Of a stretch of 10,387 nt of DNA, positions 1-5,461 are shown piece by piece (positions within the stretch are counted from its first letter, which is position 1; each line of letters begins with the position of its first letter). Location: assembly GCA_003445035.1 (NCBI GenBank), contig DLVV01000101.1, positions 512 to 10,898 on the forward strand, given 5' to 3'. A program made the position numbers and the translations under genes. The stretch comes from Planctomycetaceae bacterium. Lineage in GTDB: Bacteria > Planctomycetota > Planctomycetia > Planctomycetales > Planctomycetaceae. Below the pieces are notes generated by a model. The model was not told where the DNA came from. It ran no database searches and saw only the letters and a list, made by a program, of their open reading frames with translations.

Positions 1-1635
1 GGGGGCCAGGCCGGTCAGTTGACTTTGGCTGAGGAACCCGGCCAGGCGAGCCCGGCGACGGGGGTCCTGCAGCTTGTCGAACGCCTTGGCTTCGATCTGC
101 CGCACTCTCTCGCGGGTGACACCAAAGATCAGGCCAACCTGCTCGAGCGTGTACGGGTACCCGTCGCCGATGCCGTAACGCAGCTTGAGGATCTCCCGCT
201 CGCGGTAGGTCAGTGTCTCGAGCACCTGATTGACCTCCTTGCTGAGCATCTTGTTGGCGGCCACCTCCGACGGCCTCGCCGATCCGTTGTCCTCGACGAA
301 ATCGCCCAGGTCGGTGTCGTCGGTGTCGGAGATCGGCCGGTCGAGGCTGGCGGGTGACCGGGCGACGGCCAGCATCGCACGGGCTTCCTCCAGCGGCACT
401 CCCGCCGTTTCTGCCAGTTCCTCGGTCGTTGGCTCACGGTAGTGCTCGTGCAGGAAACGGTTGCGGGCCTGGTTGAGTGCCCACATCGCCGATGTCATGT
501 GCACCGGCAACCGGATGGTGCGGCCGGCGTCAGCAATCGCACGCGTGATCGCCTGGCGAACCCACCAGGTGGCATACGTCGAGAACTTGTGACCGCGAAG
601 ATACTCGTATTTCTCGACCGCTCGCATCAGGCCCGAGTTGCCCTCCTGGATCAGGTCCAGGAAGCTCAGGCCCCGCTTGCGGTACTTCTTGGCGATCGAG
701 ACGACCAGCCGCAGGTTGCCGTTGGCCAGGTCCTGCTTGGCCTGTTCGTAGTCATCGTCGGCGACGGCGATCCGCCCCAGGCGTTCGGTGATCGAGGTGG
801 GTGTCTCGAGGGTCAACTCCCTGAGTTCCTTCAACTCGGCCCGCGCCTCGGCAGCCCGCCCGTTCTTGGCCCGCCGGAGGGTGGCGGCCAGTTCGGTCAT
901 CCGGGCGGCAATCTGCTCGTACTGCTCAAAGATCGGCCCGAGCTTCTGCTCGCGGAGTCCGAGTTCTTCAAGAAGCTTGACCATTCGACGGCGGGTGGTC
1001 TCCAGGCGTTCGGTCGCCTCACGTCGAACCTTCTGCGACGTTCTCGAACGGTTGATCAGCGTGAAGTCGTCGGCGAATTCCTGTCGCAGCCGTGCGATGG
1101 TGACCAGATTGGGACCCAGACGACCCTGCACCTGGCTCTTCTCGCGGCCCTCGGTCACGCAGACCTCGATCGTACGGTCAAACGGCAGTTCGCTGGCGTA
1201 GACCTTCGAGAGCATGTCGACGGCGCGGTCGAAGATGAACATCGCTCCCAGCACCAACCGGCGGTACTGCTTGCGAGTGATGTCGATCCGCTTGGCGACC
1301 GAGATTTCCTGGTCGCGGTCGAGCATCGGCAGGCGGCCCATCTGTCGGAGGTACATGCGGATCGAATCGGCAGTGACACCCTGGTCGCTTCCGTCCCCGT
1401 CACCGCGTTCGGGCTTCTGCGGCCTCGGTGCCAGCGCCGTGGCGATATCACCGCATGCCGTCCGATCGGCGCGGACCCTCAGCCCACGCTCGGCCAATGC
1501 CTCGAGCAACAGGTCGAGCTTCTCGCAGATCTCGGCCTTGTCCGGCAGGTAACCGCAGACATCAATGAAATCCAGGCCACCGTCGGCCTCGGCCGCGGCA
1601 ACCAATTCGTCAAGCCTCTTGTCAAAACCGTACAC
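1..1635 (-). CDS. rpoD: RNA polymerase primary-type sigma-70 factor, 3' end off the window
   Basis: Directs core RNA polymerase to -10/-35 promoters. Translated on the minus strand it gives 545 codons with no stop before the left edge, so the extreme C-terminus is missing. Residues 7-55 resemble region 1.1, which marks primary sigma factors. Region 1.2 starts near residue 90 ([11 protein letters not shown]). A charged helical non-conserved spacer covers about 120-295. Region 2 covers about 302-380, with [19 protein letters not shown] and [16 protein letters not shown]. Region 3 follows, and region 4 carries the helix-turn-helix [20 protein letters not shown] near 496-515. An in-frame stop lies at 1669-1671, so the start must be downstream of it. 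GTG at 1635 has GAGG at 1644-1647 with an 8-base spacer and is preferred over TTG at 1659. It follows the ptsN-like gene after 107 bases and is probably co-transcribed. Family call is secure; status as the main housekeeping sigma is inferred from region 1.1. Confidence 0.9.
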   Translation of the reverse strand, partial: MYGFDKRLDELVAAAEADGGLDFIDVCGYLPDKAEICEKLDLLLEALAERGLRVRADRTACGDIATALAPRPQKPERGDGDGSDQGVTADSIRMYLRQMGRLPMLDRDQEISVAKRIDITRKQYRRLVLGAMFIFDRAVDMLSKVYASELPFDRTIEVCVTEGREKSQVQGRLGPNLVTIARLRQEFADDFTLINRSRTSQKVRREATERLETTRRRMVKLLEELGLREQKLGPIFEQYEQIAARMTELAATLRRAKNGRAAEARAELKELRELTLETPTSITERLGRIAVADDDYEQAKQDLANGNLRLVVSIAKKYRKRGLSFLDLIQEGNSGLMRAVEKYEYLRGHKFSTYATWWVRQAITRAIADAGRTIRLPVHMTSAMWALNQARNRFLHEHYREPTTEELAETAGVPLEEARAMLAVARSPASLDRPISDTDDTDLGDFVEDNGSARPSEVAANKMLSKEVNQVLETLTYREREILKLRYGIGDGYPYTLEQVGLIFGVTRERVRQIEAKAFDKLQDPRRRARLAGFLSQSQLTGLAP

Positions 1636-1742
1636 GTCTCTGTCCTCGTTCGTCGGCAACTTTGCCGCTTATTGGGTTTTCTGTTTTTTGTCTCGATTTG
1701 AGCTGCTGGTGGCCAGGTCGGCCGACCAATCTGTCAGTCAAT
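1636..1742 (-). promoter_or_regulatory. rpoD 5' region with two palindromes
   Basis: This 107-base spacer between ptsN and rpoD is clearly more AT-rich than the genes around it. It contains a perfect 12-base palindrome GGTCGGCCGACC at 1716-1727. It also has an inverted repeat CGGCAA-CT-TTGCCG at 1654-1667, just upstream of the rpoD Shine-Dalgarno (1644-1647). An A-rich stretch (minus strand) at about 1671-1690 separates them. A TTGACT hexamer lies at 1736-1741 on the minus strand, but no good -10 box sits at the right distance. The region could hold a second rpoD promoter or an operator. I cannot name the factor. Confidence 0.3.
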
Positions 1743-2216
1743 TCAGGCTGTGGTCGAAGCGTCGGCTTCGCTCAATACGTCGTGGATCGCCTCGGGTGTT
1801 TGCGCCTGCGAAAGGAATTGTCGGAATGCGTCTTCCTGCAGATGTCGCGAAACGGTCTCCAGGGCCTGCAGGTGATCCTGGGGCGCGTCTGGAGGCGAGA
1901 CCAGCAGGAAAAAGACGCGGGTCGGTCGTCCGTCAAGACTGCCGAATTCGATCCCGGATTCTCCGACACCCACCGTTGCCACCACGCGATCGACAGCCGG
2001 GTGCTTGGCATGGGGAATCGCCACACCGTTGCCGATCCCGGTCGTACCAAGCTCTTCTCGGGCGATCGTCGCCGAGACAACGCTGTCGCGGTGATCGGCC
2101 GAAAGAGCCTCGGCGGCCACCAGGGAATCCACCAGTTCGGCAATGACACCATCCCGGTCACTGGCCGAGAGCGAGGATGTCACTGCGTCATGGTGGACGA
2201 ATTCCGAAAACTTCAT
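1743..2216 (-). CDS. ptsN: PTS EIIA-type regulatory phosphotransferase (PtsN-like)
   Basis: A stand-alone EIIA domain of about 157 residues, the usual size for EIIA-Ntr. These cytoplasmic proteins accept phosphate from NPr/HPr and regulate targets by phosphorylation state instead of transporting sugar. The phosphorylatable histidine lies in the motif GVAIPHAKHP (His69 from the chosen start). The family's TGIGNG turn precedes it, and a VFFLLVSPPDAPQDHLQAL segment typical of EIIA-Ntr follows. I start at ATG 2216 (MKFSEF), which has AAGGA at 2225-2229 with an 8-base spacer. An ATG 18 bases upstream lacks this spacing. The gene lies 27 bases after the small unknown gene and 107 bases before rpoD, in the same direction. 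No EIIB, EIIC, HPr or EI gene is visible here, so partners must be encoded elsewhere. A fructose-type EIIA is the less likely alternative. Confidence 0.9.
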   Translation of the reverse strand: MKFSEFVHHDAVTSSLSASDRDGVIAELVDSLVAAEALSADHRDSVVSATIAREELGTTGIGNGVAIPHAKHPAVDRVVATVGVGESGIEFGSLDGRPTRVFFLLVSPPDAPQDHLQALETVSRHLQEDAFRQFLSQAQTPEAIHDVLSEADASTTA

Positions 2217-2243
2217 GAGTCGAGTCCTTATCAAGCCGATGGC

Positions 2244-2594
2244 TCAGATCGCCAGCGGCTCCCCCTGCTCCTCAATCACGTCCTCGGCCACACCGGCCTT
2301 TGATGTCGACAGGCTCGACACGGCATTCGACACCGCTGAAGTGGCAGCCGCCTTACCGTGGTCGTAGCTGTCCCGCTCGTCCCACAAAGGCACACCGGCC
2401 ACGTATCGAGCCCGCAGCATCTTCACCTTTTCCATCGACCCCGGAGCCGCAATCGTCGGTTCCTCGGGATCCAGTTCCACCGCGTCCGCCGACAACTCGG
2501 CCCAGGGTCCGTCTGTCGATGTCGCATCATCGATCGTCCGTTCTATCCAAGCTTGATCCGTCACCTGTTTTTCTCCGTTCCTTCCAACCGTCAT
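2244..2594 (-). CDS. small acidic protein of unknown function
   Basis: I do not recognise this protein. It has 116 residues from ATG 2594 or 106 from GTG 2564. It has no signal peptide or membrane segment, so it is probably cytoplasmic. The N-terminal half is acidic (AVELDPEEPTIAAPG). The most structured-looking part is EKVKMLRARYVAGVPLWDE at about 55-73. The tail is rich in Ala, Ser and Thr, then acidic. Both starts have a Shine-Dalgarno: AAGGA at 2605-2609 is 10 bases from the ATG, and GGAG at 2573-2576 is 8 bases from the GTG. The 8-base spacing matches ptsN and rpoD, so the GTG start is a real alternative. It is the first gene of the probable unit with ptsN (27 bases) and rpoD. Position and ribosome sites make it a believable gene, but its function is unknown. 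Confidence 0.7.
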   Translation of the reverse strand: MTVGRNGEKQVTDQAWIERTIDDATSTDGPWAELSADAVELDPEEPTIAAPGSMEKVKMLRARYVAGVPLWDERDSYDHGKAAATSAVSNAVSSLSTSKAGVAEDVIEEQGEPLAI

Positions 2595-2622
2595 CTCTTC
2601 TCTGTCCTTCCGTCTGTTGACC

Positions 2623-2640
2623 CCCGGTCCTTACACCGGG
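2623..2640 (-). promoter_or_regulatory. hairpin in the leader of the small gene-ptsN-rpoD operon
   Basis: Perfect 6-base-pair inverted repeat CCCGGT / ACCGGG with a 6-base loop, 29 bases upstream of the ATG at 2594. If transcription starts further right, it lies in the 5' untranslated RNA. It has no T tract in the direction of transcription, so it is not a terminator. It may be structural or have no role. Confidence 0.3.
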
Positions 2641-2658
2641 CGTTACGACTCATTTTTG

Positions 2659-2678
2659 GCGTTTGTTCGCGTTTGTTC
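2659..2678. repeat. tandem 10-base repeat, two copies
   Basis: GCGTTTGTTC occurs twice head to tail. A related CGTTCGTG follows at about 2688. It is short and could be chance or slippage, but lies upstream of the minus-strand operon where a regulator could bind. Confidence 0.5.
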
Positions 2679-3160
2679 GTGTATCTGCGTTCGTGTGTCT
2701 CTTCTCTTCTCTATCTCTCTACCCACCTCCACGGCCCGAGTCACCAAAAACCACTGCCTTCAGGCCCCGGTCTCTCATTCTTTTCCCCGATGATTCGGCT
2801 CGCGCACTCTGGTTAAACTGAGACCCCATCTGGGAAATTCGGGAATGACGAGTTTCGGGGAAGTCCGTCATCCTGCGATACAACGCCCGGGGTCGGTTCG
2901 TGCTGTGACGAACCTGCAACCGAAAGGTTGTGTACGTGACCAAGTCCTGTCCGTCGATCTGATTGCTGATCCGACTAGTAATCCAGGTGTCGTGGCCCGC
3001 AGTTTGTGCATCAACCTACGGATGCGTCCTCTATGCAAATCACGCGATCATTCACGTGCATCGACCTCGGGTTTCCAGAGACAAGCGTCACTGCGACCGG
3101 TGCGACAAAGGAACGCCGCAAGGGTGGAAAACAGATGCCGCAGCAGGCTGTAAGGTGGGA

Positions 3161-3186
3161 CGGGGTCGGGTTTTTGAAGGACCCCG
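3161..3186 (+). promoter_or_regulatory. possible anti-terminator hairpin
   Basis: CGGGGTC (3161-3167) pairs perfectly with GACCCCG (3180-3186) across a 12-base loop. The 3' arm is the same stretch that forms the 5' arm of the next, terminator-like hairpin, so the two cannot form together. This is the geometry of an attenuator. Function is inferred from structure only. Confidence 0.35.
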
Positions 3187-3209
3187 CAGGTCTCATGGTG
3201 GGTCTTTTT
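3176..3209 (+). terminator. terminator-like hairpin with T tract
   Basis: GAAGGACCC (3176-3184) can pair with GGGTCTTTT (3200-3208), giving nine pairs including two G-T wobbles, with a 15-base loop. The five Ts at 3205-3209 form the end of the stem and the U tract. This resembles an intrinsic terminator for plus-strand transcription. It is weaker than a textbook case because the Ts are partly paired. It competes with the hairpin at 3161-3186. Confidence 0.4.
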
Positions 3210-3302
3210 GGTCTCTCGGTACCCGGATCATTGAAGCAACTCATTCTCAGTCTGTTTCTCCTGTAAAGTCAACCCCTCATATGTCGATTTGTTCCAGTTT
3301 TT

Positions 3303-3341
3303 ACGGGTAAAACACGGTTGATGCGTTACCGGTCAACCCGT
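3303..3341 (+). promoter_or_regulatory. overlapping alternative inverted repeats upstream of the transporter gene
   Basis: ACGGGT (3303-3308) can pair with ACCCGT (3336-3341). Nested inside, GGTTGA (3316-3321) can pair with TCAACC (3333-3338). The 3' arms overlap at 3336-3338, so the two stems compete. This lies about 135 bases before the transporter start and could be an operator or part of its leader RNA. Confidence 0.25.
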
Positions 3342-3474
3342 CAGATCGGTGATGGTCGCGTCAGCCTTGTCGCCAGCCGCGACGCTTTGATACGTTGACC
3401 CGTCCCTCACTCCGGTGAACCGGCCCTCTCGGCCCATCCGACCTTCTCTCAGAGCCACTTTCGAGAACCACGCC

Positions 3475-5364
3475 ATGGCTTCCGATGACCCCACTTTGTC
3501 CGGTTCCGAGGACTCCCAAGGGGGCACTCCGGCCAGTTCCGGTTCACCCGGCTGGAAGGCACCTCCGCGGAGCTGGGGCGGCACGTTGCTGGCGATCGGG
3601 CCGGCCATCGTCGTCAGCGGGTCGGTGATCGGGTCGGGCGAGTTGATCAACGTGCCGGTGCAGGCGGCCAAGTTCGGCTTCGTGCTCTTCTGGGCCGTGA
3701 TCCTCAGTTGCGTCATCAAGTACTTCCTGCAGGTCGAACTCGGCCGTTACTGCCTGGTCCACAACCGCACCACAATCCAGGCGCTCAACCAGTGCCCGGG
3801 TCCAAAATTCCGTGGGACCGGCTGGATCGGCATCATCTACCTCGTCGGATACACACTTTCGGTGGTGACAGTCGGCGGAATTCTGGCCTCCACCGCCGGA
3901 CTGCTCGACAGTGTCTTCACGCTGAACGGAGTGATTCCGGGAATCGGCAGCGCTGTCGCGTCGAAGAACGCCTGGGGGTTCGTCAGCTTTGTGATCGTGT
4001 TTGCCATTCTCTGGAAAGGTGTCTACGGACACATTGAGAAATTGATCGCATTGCTGGTCTGTGGTTTCAGCCTCTCGGTCGTCGTGGCCCTGTTCCTGCT
4101 GCTGCTGTTTCCGGACCCTCGCTACCCGATCTCGCTCGCAAGCGTGTCCTCGGGCTGGTCGTTCTCACTCGGTGACATCACTCCCGGCCTGGCCGCGATC
4201 GCCGTGGTCAGTCTACTGGGAGCTCTCGGGACAACGGCCAACGAGATGTTCATGTACCCCTACTGGATCCTGGAAAAGGGGTACGCCGACAATGTCGGTC
4301 CAGACACCGAAGACGGCTGGGCCGAACGGGCCCGTGGCTGGATCCGCGTGCTGAGAGTCGATGCCGGAGCGGCAACACTGCTGGCAACTGTGATCACCGC
4401 GGCCTACTTCCTAGTCGGCAGCGCGGTCTTCAGCACAGACCAACTGACGGTCAATCCCGACGGAAGCTCGCCGGAGATAAAGGACTGGAAGCGAGCCTGC
4501 ACAGCACTTCAGTCGGCGAGCCAGTCCGAGACGAACGGTCCCGCAAAACAGATCTGGAGTTCCCTGACACCGGACGGGCAGGCCTCCATCAGGCAGGGCG
4601 CTGCCTCCACTGAAACCGAGGTGAGTTCCGACGAAGTGGGACTGGCGGCGTTGAACGCACTCATCGGGAGCCGGGACCTGTACTCGGCTGAGGCGTTCGC
4701 AACGCTCCGTGATGGAGAAGACGACAACCAGGAAATCGCTGACCAGGGCGCCACCCTGGCCAATCAGGTGGACGCCAACGGCATCGATTCACTCACCGCC
4801 AACGAAGTCCAGAGACTCAATCGCATGCTGCTGGACGCGACATTGGGCACCGAGGCCATCGTGCCAACCGTGCCGGGCGGAATGTCGATCGTTCACCAAC
4901 TCTCGAGAATCTACACCGATACCTACGGAGCCTGGTCCTACGGCATCTTCATGTTCGGGGGCTTCTGCACGCTGTACTCAACGATCATCGTTGTCGTTGC
5001 TGCTTCAGGTCGCATGTGGACCGATCTGCTCTCGAGCATGGGAGTGATCAACTACGAGGATGCAACCGCGCGTCGCCGTTTCAACCGCATCTTCCAGAAC
5101 CTCTACCTGGCGGCCTTCCTGGGAATCACCTGGTTCATCCCCAGCAGCCCGGAAATCCTCGTCATCATGGGCCAGACCATCAACGGGGCCTTCAACACGC
5201 CCCTGCTGATGTTTGGGATTGCCTGGCTCGCTTTTCATACCGACAAGCGTCTGCGGATGAGCCGGACCACGGGAATTCTGCTGATTGTCACCATCCTGAT
5301 CATCGCCGCCTGCCTGCTCTACGGGCTCGGGTTGACGCTGACGGCTGGCGGCGGGGGACATTAG
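3475..5364 (+). CDS. Nramp-superfamily transporter with altered metal site and periplasmic insertion
   Basis: An inner-membrane protein of 629 residues with about 11 hydrophobic segments, as in the LeuT-fold Nramp family (usually 400-450 residues). Known Nramp proteins move Mn, Fe or related divalent ions with protons. The TM1 motif DPGN is replaced by GSGELI (residues 53-58 here). The TM6 MPH motif is replaced by TANEMFMYPYW (254-264). Substrate is therefore uncertain. About 145 residues (321-467) between TM7 and TM8 are hydrophilic, acidic and Ala-rich. By 11-TM topology they face the periplasm. They contain an EF-hand-like DANGIDSLTANE (433-444). A Ser/Gly/Pro-rich tail of about 33 residues precedes TM1. 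ATG 3475 is preferred over GTG 3415, which has no ribosome site; the ATG has a weak GAGAA 7 bases upstream. The gene stands alone after a long, possibly structured leader and converges on the lipoprotein gene. Confidence 0.85.
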   Translation: MASDDPTLSGSEDSQGGTPASSGSPGWKAPPRSWGGTLLAIGPAIVVSGSVIGSGELINVPVQAAKFGFVLFWAVILSCVIKYFLQVELGRYCLVHNRTTIQALNQCPGPKFRGTGWIGIIYLVGYTLSVVTVGGILASTAGLLDSVFTLNGVIPGIGSAVASKNAWGFVSFVIVFAILWKGVYGHIEKLIALLVCGFSLSVVVALFLLLLFPDPRYPISLASVSSGWSFSLGDITPGLAAIAVVSLLGALGTTANEMFMYPYWILEKGYADNVGPDTEDGWAERARGWIRVLRVDAGAATLLATVITAAYFLVGSAVFSTDQLTVNPDGSSPEIKDWKRACTALQSASQSETNGPAKQIWSSLTPDGQASIRQGAASTETEVSSDEVGLAALNALIGSRDLYSAEAFATLRDGEDDNQEIADQGATLANQVDANGIDSLTANEVQRLNRMLLDATLGTEAIVPTVPGGMSIVHQLSRIYTDTYGAWSYGIFMFGGFCTLYSTIIVVVAASGRMWTDLLSSMGVINYEDATARRRFNRIFQNLYLAAFLGITWFIPSSPEILVIMGQTINGAFNTPLLMFGIAWLAFHTDKRLRMSRTTGILLIVTILIIAACLLYGLGLTLTAGGGGH

Positions 5365-5371
5365 GAGGACC

Positions 5372-5404
5372 GGGGAAGGGACGGCGACCGGGGGCCCCTT
5401 CTCC
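5372..5404 (+). terminator. possible terminator between convergent genes
   Basis: GGGGAAGGG (5372-5380) pairs with CCCTTCTCC (5396-5404), nine pairs with one G-T wobble and a 15-base loop, starting 7 bases after the transporter stop. No T tract follows, so intrinsic termination is uncertain. In the opposite direction the stem has one mismatch, so it might also slow transcription coming from the lipoprotein gene. Confidence 0.35.
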
Positions 5405-5440
5405 AGGCCCGCAGTGCTGTTCCTGTCGGTGGAGTCCTCG

Positions 5441-5461
5441 GTTACCAGCCGCGCTGGTAAC
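5441..5461 (-). terminator. perfect hairpin spanning the lipoprotein stop codon
   Basis: GTTACCAGC and GCTGGTAAC are exact reverse complements separated by three bases (CGC), giving a 9-pair stem. It contains the TAA stop (5442-5444) and the last codons of the lipoprotein gene. It lacks a T tract on either strand, so it may protect the 3' end of the message or act with other factors instead of being a classic terminator. Confidence 0.4.

Larger units (their letters stand above)
2845..3209 (+). ncRNA. candidate structured RNA or structured leader (class unknown)
   Basis: Several good hairpins occur in order on the plus strand. ATGACG/CGTCAT (2845-2850 with 2866-2871) has further pairing inside. 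GGTTCGT/ACGAACC (2895-2901 with 2908-2914) is perfect. Directly abutting it is CAACC-GAAA-GGTTG (2917-2930), closed by a GNRA tetraloop and extendable by two wobble pairs. GCATC/GATGC spans 3008-3025. ATGC...ACG pairs with CGTGCAT at about 3033-3061 with a bulge. The series ends in a terminator-like hairpin at 3176-3209. The GAAA loop only reads as GNRA on the plus strand, which favours that orientation. I do not recognise RNase P RNA, tmRNA, SRP RNA, 6S RNA or a known metal riboswitch. It may be a leader of the Nramp-like gene 265 bases downstream, or an independent RNA. Some hairpins are expected by chance. Confidence 0.3.
2595..3474. other. long intergenic region between divergent units
   Basis: About 880 bases with no protein-like reading frame on either strand. 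The left part (2595-2740) is the upstream region of the minus-strand operon. It is pyrimidine-rich on the plus strand and holds a hairpin CCCGGT/ACCGGG (2623-2640) and a tandem 10-base repeat (2659-2678). The middle (2845-3209) holds a series of plus-strand hairpins. The right part (3210-3474) leads to the Nramp-like gene and contains inverted repeats at 3303-3341 and GTCGCG/CGCGAC at 3355-3383. Both flanking units must have promoters here, but I found no -35/-10 pair good enough to assert. Composition is more balanced and less GC-rich than the coding parts. Confidence 0.8.

Noticed and set aside
442..1701. Plus-strand open frame of 419 codons opposite the sigma factor
   Set aside because: The minus strand encodes all conserved sigma-70 regions. 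The plus-strand product has no recognisable domain.
2595..2720. Pyrimidine-rich tract considered as part of an origin or repeat array
   Set aside because: There is no regular repeat unit beyond the two-copy 10-mer, no DnaA-box cluster and no replication gene nearby.
2783..2830. Possible promoter with TTAAAC as a -10 box before the hairpin cluster
   Set aside because: No acceptable -35 box lies at 16-18 bases, so it cannot be told apart from chance.
2857..2867. GGGGAAGTCCG similar to the conserved GGAAAGTCCGG of RNase P RNA
   Set aside because: One base is missing and none of the other conserved RNase P blocks are found downstream.
2965..2984. Stretch GCTGATCCG-ACTAGTAATC reminiscent of a 16S rRNA helix
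   Set aside because: The two halves match 16S rRNA in opposite orientations and only over about 9 bases each; no further rRNA sequence surrounds them.
3006..3266. Possible 86-residue protein with a hydrophobic end in the intergenic region
   Set aside because: It starts at GTG with no ribosome binding site, its composition is unlike the neighbouring genes, and overlapping frames of similar length exist on both strands.
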